A stretch of DNA of 64,000 nt from Kushneria indalinina DSM 14324 (lineage in GTDB: Bacteria; Pseudomonadota; Gammaproteobacteria; Pseudomonadales; Halomonadaceae). This document shows, one piece after another, positions 18,289 to 26,743 of this stretch. Each line of letters starts with the position of its first letter. The stretch's first letter is position 1. The position numbers were made by a program, and so were the translations under genes. The DNA is taken from assembly GCF_003385845.1 (NCBI RefSeq), contig NZ_QRDJ01000008.1:62001-126000 (forward strand), in the 5' to 3' direction. Below the pieces are notes generated by a model. That model made no database searches, was not told the DNA's origin, and saw only the letters and a list, made by a program, of their open reading frames with translations.

Positions 18289-19758
18289 ATGACAGCGCTG
18301 AAGGCAGACAATCTTGATCAGCTGGGCGGGGAGATCGCACGGCCTCGCTACAATCGTGACGATGTCAGCGTCGGCATCTTTCACTTCGGCGTTGGCGGCT
18401 TTCACCGCGCTCATCAGGCCATGTATCTCGACGAACTGATGAACGACGGCCGTGCGCTGGAATTCGGCATCTGTGGCGTTGGCGTGATGCCGGGGGATCG
18501 ACGCATGCAGGAGGTGCTCAAGGCGCAGGACGGTCTGTACACCCTGGTGCTCAAGCATCCCGATGGCCAGTGGGAACCGCGGGTAATCGGCTCGATCGTG
18601 GACTATCTCTATGCCCCGGATGACCCCGAAACACTGATCGAGCGCCTGGCCGCCGACACCACCCGTATCGTCTCGCTGACCGTCACCGAGGGCGGCTACA
18701 ACTTTCATCACGTCACCGGTGAGTTCAATTTCGACAATCCGGACGTGCGCCACGATCTGGACGCCGACGCCACGCCGAAAACCTTTTTCGGCCTGATTAC
18801 CGAGGCGCTGGCGCGCCGGCGCGAGAAGGGCCTCGAGCCCTTTACGATCATGTCGTGTGACAACATCCAGGGCAACGGCGATGTGGCAAAGGAGTCCTTT
18901 GTGGCCTTTGCCCGCCGTCGCGACCCCGAGCTGGGGGACTGGATCGAACAAGAGGTGCACTTTCCCAATTCGATGGTGGATCGCATTACGCCGGTGACGA
19001 CCGACGAGGACCGCGCCGAAATCCAGCAGCGCTTTGAGATCGAGGATGGCTGGCCGGTGGTGTGTGAGCCCTTCACCCAGTGGGTGCTGGAGGATCATTT
19101 CAACCAGGGCCGCCCGGCCTATGACGAGGTTGGCGTGCAGGTGGTCGATGACGTCATGCCCTATGAGCTGATGAAGCTGCGCCTTTTGAACGCCAGCCAT
19201 CAGGCGCTGACCTATTTCGGCTATCTCGACGGCTACCGCTACGCTCATGAGGTTTGCCAGGACGAGCTGTACGCCGATTTTCTGCTCAATTACATGGTCG
19301 AGGAGGGCACGCCGACGCTCTCGCCCGTCCCCGGGGTCGATCTTGACGACTACCGCCGTACCCTGATCGAGCGCTTCGCCAATCCCGAAATTCGCGACAC
19401 CCTGGCAAGACTGTGCGCCGAAAGCTCCGATCGCATCCCGAAATGGCTGTTGCCGGTGATCCGCGAGCAGCTCGAGCGTGACGGCGAGATCAAGCGCTCG
19501 GCGGCGGTGGTGGCCAGCTGGGCCCGCTACGCCGAAGGCGTTGACGAGCAGAATGAACCGATCGAGATTGTCGATCGCATGAGAGACGAGCTTCACGAGA
19601 TCGCCCAGCACAATCGCGATAACCCGCTGGCCTTTATCGAAAACCGGGAAGTGTTCGGCGATCTGGTCGACAACGAGCGCTTTGTCGAGGCTTACACCCA
19701 GGCGCTGTCTCGCCTGCATCAGCAGGGCGCACGGGCCACGGTGGAATCGGTGCGCTAA
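18289..19758 (+). CDS. mtlD: Mannitol 2-dehydrogenase (polyol long-chain dehydrogenase)
   Basis: The 489-residue protein has the N-terminal dinucleotide segment FHFGVGGFHRAHQ (residues about 28-40). It also has the polyol-specific long-chain dehydrogenase signature KLRLLNASH with Lys296, Asn301 and His304. These match the catalytic Lys295, Asn300 and His303 of the Pseudomonas fluorescens mannitol dehydrogenase almost position for position. It oxidises mannitol to fructose with NAD. The family also includes arabinitol 4-dehydrogenase, and the adjacent xylulokinase leaves D-arabitol to D-xylulose as a real second possibility. It is fifth in the operon and precedes mtlY by 38 bases. Confidence 0.9.
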   Translation: MTALKADNLDQLGGEIARPRYNRDDVSVGIFHFGVGGFHRAHQAMYLDELMNDGRALEFGICGVGVMPGDRRMQEVLKAQDGLYTLVLKHPDGQWEPRVIGSIVDYLYAPDDPETLIERLAADTTRIVSLTVTEGGYNFHHVTGEFNFDNPDVRHDLDADATPKTFFGLITEALARRREKGLEPFTIMSCDNIQGNGDVAKESFVAFARRRDPELGDWIEQEVHFPNSMVDRITPVTTDEDRAEIQQRFEIEDGWPVVCEPFTQWVLEDHFNQGRPAYDEVGVQVVDDVMPYELMKLRLLNASHQALTYFGYLDGYRYAHEVCQDELYADFLLNYMVEEGTPTLSPVPGVDLDDYRRTLIERFANPEIRDTLARLCAESSDRIPKWLLPVIREQLERDGEIKRSAAVVASWARYAEGVDEQNEPIEIVDRMRDELHEIAQHNRDNPLAFIENREVFGDLVDNERFVEAYTQALSRLHQQGARATVESVR

Positions 19759-19796
19759 CCCATTCCCACGACAGCATTTTCGAACAGGACGGGAAC

Positions 19797-21299
19797 ATGT
19801 ATATCGGCGTGGACTGCGGAACGCAGAGTACCAAGGTGGTGGTGCTGGATGCGCAAGAGGGCATCATCATCGGCGAAGGACAACACACGCACGAGCTGAT
19901 CAGTCGTGAAAGCGGTCGCCGTGAGCAAAATCCCGAGTGGTGGATCGAGGCGTTTGAAGTGGCGTTCCATCAGGCCATCGAGGCCGCCGGAATCGACGTC
20001 GGTGCGATTCGCGGCATCGGCATTTCCGGGCAGCAGCACGGCATGGTGGCGCTCGATAGTCAGGGCGTGCCGGTCTATCCGGGCAAGCTCTGGAACGACA
20101 CCGAATCCTCGAAGGAAAACGCAGAGTACGTCGAGGCCCTCGGCGGCGAGAAGGGCTGTCTGGACGCGCTCGGGCTGGTGCCCCAGACCGGCTACACCGC
20201 CTCCAAGGTGATGTGGCTGCGTCGCCACCATCGCGACGCCTATGACCGTATCGCGCACATCCTGCTGCCGCATGACTACCTCAACTTCTACCTGACCGGC
20301 GAGTACACCGCCGAATGCGGTGACGCCTCGGGCACGGGCTGGTTCGATACCCGACAACGCTGCTGGCATCTCGAGGCCTTTTCACACGTGGCCCCCGAGC
20401 TGGACCCCGAGCGCGTACTGCCGCGGCTGATCGAGCCACATCAGCCGGCCGGCACCGTGCGTCGCGACATCGCCGGCCGTCTGGGGCTGGGAAGCAATGT
20501 CATTGTTTCGGCCGGCGGTGGTGACAACATGATGGGGGCGATCGGTACCGGCAATATCCAGGCAGGCGCTGTCACCATGAGTCTGGGCACCTCGGGCACC
20601 ATTTATGCCAGCGCCAGCCAGCCGGCGATTACCGATAATGGGCTGGTGGCGAATTTCTGCGCCAGCCACGGCGGCTGGCTGCCCCTGATCTGCACCATGA
20701 ACGTCACCTCCGCGACCAGTCAGCTAAGCCGCGTACTGGGACATGACGTCAAGGCCTTCAATGAGGCCGTGGCGCGGGCGCCCATCGGCGCCGAGGGTGT
20801 CAGGGTGCTGCCGTTTTTCAACGGTGAGCGCGTGCCCATGCTGCCGGAGGCCACCGGCAGCTTTCTGGGGCTTTCGGCGCACAATTTCTCGGCTGACAAT
20901 CTCTGCCGGGCGGCCATGGAAGGCGCAAGCTTTGGACTGCGCTACGGGCTGGACCTGCTGGAGGCGTTCGATATTCGCCCTGAGCAGCTGCGCCTGGTCG
21001 GTGGCGGGGCCAACAGCAGTGTCTGGCGACAGATGATTGCCGACATCATGAACGTGGAAGTGGTGTGTCCGGTGATTCGAGAGGCGGCCGCGCTGGGCGG
21101 CGCGCTGCAGGCGCAGTGGTGTGATGAATACATGCAGGGGCGCAAGACAGCACTGGCCGATATCTGCCGCCATGCGGTTGATATTGACCAATCTACCCTC
21201 ACATCTCCTGACAGGGATAACGTCTCGCGCTATGCAGATGTCTACGCAGACTATGTCGAAACGCTTAAAGACCGCTATCCTGAATCTCTGACACGGTAG
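19797..21299 (+). CDS. mtlY: Xylulokinase (MtlY/XylB type)
   Basis: The 500-residue FGGY-family kinase begins MYIGVDCGTQSTKVVVLD, the N-terminal phosphate-binding loop. It has the GISGQQHGMV segment, substrate-loop residues around WNDTES, and the C-terminal nucleotide motif LVGGGANSSVWRQM. It phosphorylates D-xylulose to xylulose 5-phosphate. In P. fluorescens the same position in the mannitol operon is held by mtlY. Xylulose 5-phosphate would then feed the transaldolase encoded next. xylB is an equally valid symbol. Confidence 0.9.
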   Translation: MYIGVDCGTQSTKVVVLDAQEGIIIGEGQHTHELISRESGRREQNPEWWIEAFEVAFHQAIEAAGIDVGAIRGIGISGQQHGMVALDSQGVPVYPGKLWNDTESSKENAEYVEALGGEKGCLDALGLVPQTGYTASKVMWLRRHHRDAYDRIAHILLPHDYLNFYLTGEYTAECGDASGTGWFDTRQRCWHLEAFSHVAPELDPERVLPRLIEPHQPAGTVRRDIAGRLGLGSNVIVSAGGGDNMMGAIGTGNIQAGAVTMSLGTSGTIYASASQPAITDNGLVANFCASHGGWLPLICTMNVTSATSQLSRVLGHDVKAFNEAVARAPIGAEGVRVLPFFNGERVPMLPEATGSFLGLSAHNFSADNLCRAAMEGASFGLRYGLDLLEAFDIRPEQLRLVGGGANSSVWRQMIADIMNVEVVCPVIREAAALGGALQAQWCDEYMQGRKTALADICRHAVDIDQSTLTSPDRDNVSRYADVYADYVETLKDRYPESLTR

Positions 21300-21310
21300 A
21301 ATTTCGTTGC

Positions 21311-21329
21311 AGACGGTCATGAGCCGTCT
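21311..21329 (+). other. Small stem-loop between mtlY and tal
   Basis: AGACGG (21311-21316) and CCGTCT (21324-21329) pair across a 7-base loop in the 98-base gap between the kinase and transaldolase genes. No T run follows, so it is at most an attenuator or a processing site. Confidence 0.35.
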
Positions 21330-21397
21330 CTACATGAATATCGCGGTCAGTCGATGCTGCCCGTCGGCTGCCCCCAATCGATTCGATGGAGTGATAC

Positions 21398-22357
21398 ATG
21401 GCAACTCAGCTTGAATCCCTCAAGGCGGTTTCCAAGGTTGTCGCCGATACCGGTGACCTGGAAGCGATCAAGAAATATCAGCCCCATGACTCCACCACCA
21501 ATCCTTCGCTGCTGCTCAAGGCCTTTGATCTGGAAGGCTACCAGGAGCTGATCGACAAGACGCTTGCCGAGGTCAAGAAGGAGACCGAGGGCCAGAGTCG
21601 CGAAGCGCGCCTTGAGCACGCCGTGGACCGTCTGTCGGTGGTCGTGGGGACCGAGATTACCAAACTGGTACCGGGGCTTGTCTCCACCGAAGTGGCGTCC
21701 AAGCTGTCCTTTGATCGCGATGCGAGTATCGAGAAGGCACGCAAGCTGATCGATCTGTACAAAAAGGCCGGCGTGGATCGCGACCGCATCCTGATCAAGC
21801 TTGCGTCCACCTGGGAAGGCATCCGCGCCGCCGAACAGCTGCAGAGCGAGGGCATCAACTGCAACCTGACGCTGCTGTTCAGCGATGCCCAGGCGCGTGC
21901 CTGCTTTGAAGCCGGTGTTTTCCTGATCTCGCCCTTCGTGGGCCGCGTCACCGACTGGTACAAGAAGCGTGACGGCGTTGAAAGCTACAGCCCCGATGAA
22001 GACCCGGGCGTGAAGTTCGTGCGCGGCGTGTGCGACTACGCCAGCAACTATGGCTACGACACCGTGGTCATGGGCGCCAGCTTCCGTAATACCGATCAGG
22101 TGTTGGCACTGGCCGGCTGTAACCGCCTGACCATCTCGCCGGACCTGCTCGAAGAGCTGGCCAACGCCGAAGGTGAGGTTGAGCGCAAGGTGACCGATAC
22201 CGGCCCCGGCGACAAGAAGGTCGAGAAAATGACCGAAGCCGAGTTCCGCTGGCAGCACAACCAGGATCCCATGGCCAACGAAAAGCTGGCTGAAGGCATC
22301 AGCAAGTTCGCCGATGATCAGGAAAAGCTGGAAGGTCTGATCGAAAAGCGTCTGTAA
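21398..22357 (+). CDS. tal: Transaldolase
   Basis: The 319-residue enzyme matches the TalB class in length and motifs: the N-terminal [10 protein letters not shown], the Schiff-base lysine in RILIKLAST (Lys134; Lys132 in E. coli TalB) and the NLTLLFS and ISPFVGR segments. It transfers a dihydroxyacetone unit between sedoheptulose 7-phosphate and glyceraldehyde 3-phosphate in the non-oxidative pentose phosphate pathway. It lies after mtlY and is closed by a strong terminator, so it is probably cotranscribed with the polyol operon. That is unusual next to the fructokinase (mtlZ) found there in Pseudomonas. Confidence 0.95.
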   Translation: MATQLESLKAVSKVVADTGDLEAIKKYQPHDSTTNPSLLLKAFDLEGYQELIDKTLAEVKKETEGQSREARLEHAVDRLSVVVGTEITKLVPGLVSTEVASKLSFDRDASIEKARKLIDLYKKAGVDRDRILIKLASTWEGIRAAEQLQSEGINCNLTLLFSDAQARACFEAGVFLISPFVGRVTDWYKKRDGVESYSPDEDPGVKFVRGVCDYASNYGYDTVVMGASFRNTDQVLALAGCNRLTISPDLLEELANAEGEVERKVTDTGPGDKKVEKMTEAEFRWQHNQDPMANEKLAEGISKFADDQEKLEGLIEKRL

Positions 22358-22374
22358 ATTTAGCGCTTTCCATG

Positions 22375-22408
22375 AAAAGGCCGGCTCCATTGGAGCCGGC
22401 CTTTTTTT
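22375..22408. terminator. Strong bidirectional terminator after tal
   Basis: AAAAGGCCGGCTCC and GGAGCCGGCCTTTT pair perfectly across a 3-base loop and are followed by a run of seven T on the plus strand. It closes the mtl-tal operon and also serves the convergent ROK gene ending at 22434. Confidence 0.9.
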
Positions 22409-22433
22409 ATCCTTGATTCGATGCTCCGGGGCA

Positions 22434-23660
22434 TCAGCTTAGCTGGCGGTCGATACGCTCTGGATCCAGTAGATGATCAATGATCAGGTGTGTGGCCCCC
22501 ATGATGCCGGCGCGTCTACCCAGATGACTGATCTCCACCTTTAGATCACGTGTGGCCAGGGGAAGCGAGCGTTGATACAGCGTCTCGCGAAAGGCGGCAA
22601 CGCATTCATCCTGACCCTCGATCAGCGTCCCTCCCAGTACCACGACTGCCGGATTCAGTAGACTGACGGCATAACTGGCGGCCAGTCCCAGACGCTTGCC
22701 GCTCTGGCGTAATGCTTCGATGGCCTGTGCATCGCCACTTTTTGACAGTTGCACAATGGCTTGGGCACTGTCGACCATATGCCCCTGTTCACGCAGGGTG
22801 CGTACCAGCGACCAGCCCGAGGCGTAGGCCTCCAGACAGCCGCGCTTACCACACCGGCACGGGGCCGCCGGCTGTGTGGGCGTATCGGTCTCGATCATCA
22901 GATGGCCGATATCGCCGGCGCTCCCGCGTGCGCCACGCTGTAGCCGGCCCTCCATGATAATGCCGGCACCGATGCCGGTGCCCATCTTGATATAAAGCAG
23001 ATCCTGTACCTGCGCGCGTGCCGTCCGGTACTCCCCCAGTGCCATCAGATTGACATCGTTGTCGATGATGACCGGGCAGTCGTAGGCCTGCCGGAGTGTC
23101 TCGACGATTGGATAGTCGTCCCAGCCGGTCATGATGGGCGGGCGGACCACGCGCCCGGTCTCGAACTCCACCGGTCCCGGCAGCCCCATGGCAATGCCGG
23201 CCACATCGCCACCCTCTATTCCCGCTTCCAGCAGCAGCGCTGCAAGTGCCTGTTTGATCAGGGCCAGTGTCTCGTCGGGGCCCTTTTCTATGGCATGAGC
23301 AATTTCCCGCTCCAGGCGGATCTCGAGGGTCAGAGTGGTCAGGGCCAGACGCATGGAGGTCGCACCGGCATCCACTACCAGCAGGGCACCATAGGCGTTA
23401 TTCAGGCAGAAGTGCCCGGCCGGCCGGCCGCCGGTCGAATCACCACTGTCTGCTTCACATATCAGGCGACTTTCCAGCAGTCGCTCAAGACGCTGCGCTA
23501 CTGTCGAGCGTGACAGGCCGGTCACCCGCATGATCTCGCTTCGAGTGGTGGCACGCCGGGTGCGGATCAGATCAAGAACGATGCCATGGGTCGCCAACAC
23601 GAACTCCTTCCAGGATTTTGAACAGTTATATTCTGACACAGGGTGGTTATGACGTGTCAT
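22434..23660 (-). CDS. ROK family transcriptional regulator
   Basis: The product is up to 408 residues. It has an N-terminal winged HTH (around TTRSEIMRVTGLSRSTVAQRLERLL), the ROK ATPase-like domain (DAGATSMRLALT, MGTGIGAGIIM, GHLMIE) and the zinc motif CRCGKRGCLEA. It resembles Mlc/NagC/XylR repressors that sense a sugar or sugar phosphate. The start is uncertain. At the ATG at 23660 the AAGGAG site sits directly against the start codon, while GTG 23600 or TTG 23597 follow GGAAGGAG at better spacing and still keep the HTH. It is divergent from the epimerase gene and most likely controls that module. Confidence 0.88.
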   Translation of the reverse strand: MTRHNHPVSEYNCSKSWKEFVLATHGIVLDLIRTRRATTRSEIMRVTGLSRSTVAQRLERLLESRLICEADSGDSTGGRPAGHFCLNNAYGALLVVDAGATSMRLALTTLTLEIRLEREIAHAIEKGPDETLALIKQALAALLLEAGIEGGDVAGIAMGLPGPVEFETGRVVRPPIMTGWDDYPIVETLRQAYDCPVIIDNDVNLMALGEYRTARAQVQDLLYIKMGTGIGAGIIMEGRLQRGARGSAGDIGHLMIETDTPTQPAAPCRCGKRGCLEAYASGWSLVRTLREQGHMVDSAQAIVQLSKSGDAQAIEALRQSGKRLGLAASYAVSLLNPAVVVLGGTLIEGQDECVAAFRETLYQRSLPLATRDLKVEISHLGRRAGIMGATHLIIDHLLDPERIDRQLS

Positions 23661-23668
23661 CTCCTTAC

Positions 23669-23713
23669 TTATGTATTATTGTCATGCAAAAGGTGTGTTT
23701 TTAAAATACATAA
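23669..23713. promoter_or_regulatory. Inverted TTATGTATT repeats, candidate ROK operator
   Basis: TTATGTATT at 23669-23677 and its exact reverse complement AATACATAA at 23705-23713 lie in the divergent gap, with centres about 36 bases apart. The right copy overlaps the -10 of the epimerase promoter and the left copy lies next to the regulator's start. This layout fits autoregulated repression with a loop or paired operators; binding by this ROK protein is inferred. Confidence 0.5.
23679..23707 (+). promoter_or_regulatory. Sigma-70 promoter for epimerase operon
   Basis: TTGTCA at 23679-23684 and TAAAAT at 23702-23707 are separated by exactly 17 bases, and each differs from consensus by one base. 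The pair points at the gene starting near 23749 and is flanked by the inverted repeats. Confidence 0.65.
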
Positions 23714-23748
23714 ATAGCTTGTTTCTTGGCCTTCAGGTGGAAAACGTT

Positions 23749-24633
23749 ATGGCAGCAGGAAATTCGATGGGCATTCATGCCCTGGTCTGGACCGGTGGAG
23801 TCGATGGGCAGTCGCTGGAACGTGCCGTCAGGCAGAGCGCTGACAGCGGTTATCAGGTGCTGGAGCTGTCGCTTCATGACCTGGAAGGGATGGATGCAAC
23901 GCGGACACGTCGTGCGGCTGAAGACGCCGGTATCGAGCTGATCTGTTCGCGCGGGCTGGCCTTTGACGCCGATGTCTCCAGCGATGATAAGGAGGTGGTG
24001 GCGCGTGGCGAGGCGCTTTTACAGGCCTCGCTTGAGATGGCTGAATCGCTGGGATCGCGCATGCTATGCGGTGCGCTTTACAGTGCGCTGGGCAAGTACG
24101 GTCAGCCTGTCAGCGCCCAGGGTCGTGCCAATGCTGTTGAGGTGATTCGCCGTCTGGCCGACAGCGCGGCGAAAAAGGGCATCACGCTGGGTATCGAGGT
24201 GGTCAATCGCTATGAGTCCAACGTGATCAATACGGCCGGGCAGGCGCTGTCGCTGATCGATGAGATTGGCCGAGACAACCTCTGTGTACATCTGGATACC
24301 TATCACATGAACATTGAGGAGGCCGATCTGGTACGTCCAGTGATCGAGTGCGGTGATCGCCTGGGCTATGTCCATATCGGCGAGAACCACCGCGGTTATC
24401 TCGGCTCGGGATCAATCGACTTCAATGCCTTCTTCCACGCTTTGGCGGGCATTGGCTATCAGGGGCCCATTACCTTTGAAAGCTTCTCCTCGGCAGTCGT
24501 AGCGCGCGGGCTTTCCAATGATCTGGGGATCTGGCGCAACCTCTGGTCCGACAGTGATGACCTTGCACGTCATGCGCGTGAATTCATGGGCAATCAGCTG
24601 CATGCCACGCAGCAGATGATACGTGTGCAATAA
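23749..24633 (+). CDS. Sugar epimerase/isomerase, D-tagatose 3-epimerase-like TIM barrel
   Basis: The product is about 294 residues and belongs to the xylose isomerase-like TIM-barrel superfamily. The metal-site residues of ketose 3-epimerases are visible in order: a Glu in GIEVVNRYES, Asp/His in HLDTYHMNIEE, His in YVHIGENHRG and Glu in ITFESFSS. Such enzymes interconvert ketoses (tagatose, psicose or related) at C3 with a divalent metal. The exact substrate is not known. Starts at 23749 and 23767 (MGIHALVW, after AGGA) are both reasonable. It is first in a unit with an SSS transporter, a small membrane protein and a sugar-kinase-like gene. Confidence 0.8.
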   Translation: MAAGNSMGIHALVWTGGVDGQSLERAVRQSADSGYQVLELSLHDLEGMDATRTRRAAEDAGIELICSRGLAFDADVSSDDKEVVARGEALLQASLEMAESLGSRMLCGALYSALGKYGQPVSAQGRANAVEVIRRLADSAAKKGITLGIEVVNRYESNVINTAGQALSLIDEIGRDNLCVHLDTYHMNIEEADLVRPVIECGDRLGYVHIGENHRGYLGSGSIDFNAFFHALAGIGYQGPITFESFSSAVVARGLSNDLGIWRNLWSDSDDLARHAREFMGNQLHATQQMIRVQ

Positions 24634-24649
24634 GGCACGACCGGACTGC

Positions 24650-24681
24650 GCCCGCACGTTCTTGCCGAAAGACGTGCGGGC
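24650..24681 (+). terminator. Stem-loop between epimerase and SSS symporter genes
   Basis: GCCCGCACGT (24650-24659) and ACGTGCGGGC (24672-24681) form a 10-bp stem with a 12-base loop, followed by CGCGTTTT. It lies in the 78-base gap and may attenuate transcription into the transporter gene. Confidence 0.45.
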
Positions 24682-24711
24682 CGCGTTTTGCTGTTAATCA
24701 GGATGTAGAAC

Positions 24712-26409
24712 ATGGATGCCGCTCAATCCGGGCCGCTTTTAAGCCTGAACGTAATTGATTACATGATTCTGGTGTTTTATTTCGCCATTATCATCGCCAT
24801 CGGCTTTCTCGCCCGTCAGACCACGAAAACATCTCAGGATTTTTTCCTGTCCGGGCGATCGATGCCGGCCTGGATGACGGGGCTGGCCTTTGTTTCGGCC
24901 AACATGGGGGCACTGGAGATCATCGGTGGTGCGGCCAACGGCGCCCAGTATGGTGCCTCGGCCGTCCACTTTTTCTGGCTCGGTGCGATCCCGGCCATGG
25001 TGTTTCTGGGTGTGGTGATGATGCCCTTTTACTACAGCTCCAGGGTCCACAGCGTGCCCGAGTATCTGCGGCGACGTTTCAATGAACCCACGCATCTGCT
25101 CAACGCGATGGTCTTTGCCGTGGCCCAGCTCATGATTGCCGGGGTCAATCTCTACGCTCTGGCGCTGATCATCGAGAGCCTGACCGGTATGCCGCTGTGG
25201 ACGTCCATCGTGATAGGCGCGGTGGTGGTGCTCATGTACATCACCCTGGGCGGACTGACTGCGGCCATTTATGGAGAAGTGCTGCAGTTTTTCATCGTGC
25301 TGGCAGGGCTGACCCCTATCGTGGTGGTCGGGCTGCATCACGTGGGCGGGCTGGACGCACTGATGGAGAGTGTCAGCAGCCACGGCCCGCAGATGCTGTA
25401 TACCTGGGAGGGGACCTCAGTCGGCAACTGGGTCAACCCACTGGGGGACTGGATTGCACTGGCGATGGGGGAAGGCTTTATTCTGGCCTTTGGCTACTGG
25501 ACCACCAACTTTGCCGAGGTGCAAAGGGCCCTGTCTGCGGGAAGCCTCAACAGTGCGCGCCGAACCCCGATCATCGGGGCCTTTCCAAAGATGGCGCTGC
25601 CGCTGTTTACGATCGTGCCCGGCATGATTGCGCTGGTATTGATACCGGGGCTGGGTGGTGGTGAAGGTCCCTCCTACAACGATGCCATCCCGCTTCTGAT
25701 GGCGCGCTTCCTGCCCAATGGGGTGCTGGGGCTGGCCCTGACCGGGCTGCTTGCGGGCTTTATGGCGGGCATGGCGGCTAATATCAGTGGTTTCAATACG
25801 GTATTTACCCAGGATATCTGGCGTACCTATATTCTGCGAGGACGCAGCGATGCGCACTATCTGCGCGCCGGTCGTGTGGCCACGGTGGTGGGCATTATCA
25901 TCAGCGTGGGCACGGCATTTATCGCTGCGGGCTACAGCAATATCCAGAACTACCTTCAGCTGCTGTTCTCGTTTTTCAACACACCGCTGTTCGTCATTTT
26001 TATCCTGGGACTTTTCTGGGCACGCACCTCGCCCTGGGCGGCCTTTACGGGCATGCTGGCCGGGACCATGGGCGCCATGGCGGCGCATCTGAGCGCACCT
26101 CATATCAGCTATTTCTACCAGGGTGGTGTCATGGAGGCGGCGCGCTACAGTCCGCAAATGGCCAACTTCTACTGTGCCATTGCTGCCGGTCTTGCCACGC
26201 TGGCGGTGGTTGTGGGTGTGACGCTTTTCACTCCCGCAAAAGCGCGCGGCGAGCTCAAGGGGTTGGTCTGGGGCATCCCTGATCCTGAATCGCCCGACCT
26301 TGCCGAAATCAAGGCAGGTGTTCCCTGGTGGCGTTCTCCTATCCTGCTGGGCGGTCTGGCGCTGGCGGTGGTGGCCGGGCTTTATATCACCGTGATGTGG
26401 CGCTGGTAG
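24712..26409 (+). CDS. Sodium:solute symporter (SSS family)
   Basis: The 565-residue protein has about 14 hydrophobic helices. It has the typical SSS start (MILVFYFAIIIAIGFLARQT, then FFLSGRSMPAW) and the segment SANMGALEIIGGAANGAQYG of sodium/sugar and myo-inositol carriers (SglT-like). It would import a sugar or polyol with sodium, which suits a salt-rich habitat. Its place between an epimerase and a FrcK-like kinase points to a monosaccharide. The small membrane protein at 26433 follows at 23 bases. Confidence 0.88.
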   Translation: MDAAQSGPLLSLNVIDYMILVFYFAIIIAIGFLARQTTKTSQDFFLSGRSMPAWMTGLAFVSANMGALEIIGGAANGAQYGASAVHFFWLGAIPAMVFLGVVMMPFYYSSRVHSVPEYLRRRFNEPTHLLNAMVFAVAQLMIAGVNLYALALIIESLTGMPLWTSIVIGAVVVLMYITLGGLTAAIYGEVLQFFIVLAGLTPIVVVGLHHVGGLDALMESVSSHGPQMLYTWEGTSVGNWVNPLGDWIALAMGEGFILAFGYWTTNFAEVQRALSAGSLNSARRTPIIGAFPKMALPLFTIVPGMIALVLIPGLGGGEGPSYNDAIPLLMARFLPNGVLGLALTGLLAGFMAGMAANISGFNTVFTQDIWRTYILRGRSDAHYLRAGRVATVVGIIISVGTAFIAAGYSNIQNYLQLLFSFFNTPLFVIFILGLFWARTSPWAAFTGMLAGTMGAMAAHLSAPHISYFYQGGVMEAARYSPQMANFYCAIAAGLATLAVVVGVTLFTPAKARGELKGLVWGIPDPESPDLAEIKAGVPWWRSPILLGGLALAVVAGLYITVMWRW

Positions 26410-26432
26410 AGCGCCCCTAAAGGGAGAAAGGC

Positions 26433-26687
26433 ATGATACGTAACGAGTCAAAAAAGCGGCGCCCCTTCGACCTGCGCCACCTGATTGCCTTCGTGCTCGG
26501 GGTCTACGGTATTCTGCTGGGCGGCAAGGGGCTGCTCGATAATGCGCAGACGCTCGAAAAGGCGGACGGGCTTGCCATCAATGCCTGGATGGGGGTCGCC
26601 ATGCTGGCCCTTGGGGCGTTAATTTGGCTATGGAGTCGGCTGGACCCTCTGCCACCGGTCAGTCCTGATGACGATACGGATGAATGA
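26433..26687 (+). CDS. Small membrane protein accompanying SSS symporter
   Basis: The 84-residue protein starts MIRNESKKRRPFDLRHL. It has two hydrophobic helices (about residues 15-33 and 47-66) and an acidic tail ending DDDTDE. The ribosome site GGGAGAAAG precedes the ATG. I do not recognise a family. Its position directly after the symporter gene suggests an accessory subunit, but this is only context. Confidence 0.65.
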   Translation: MIRNESKKRRPFDLRHLIAFVLGVYGILLGGKGLLDNAQTLEKADGLAINAWMGVAMLALGALIWLWSRLDPLPPVSPDDDTDE

Positions 26688-26743
26688 TCAAATTCAGCGG
26701 ACGCATGGCGCGTCATGTCTGATCCTTCTGTAGAGGAAATGCA

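Noticed and set aside
17989-19719. 576-codon antisense frame over mtlD
   Set aside because: Low-complexity shadow of the dehydrogenase gene, without a recognisable domain or ribosome site.
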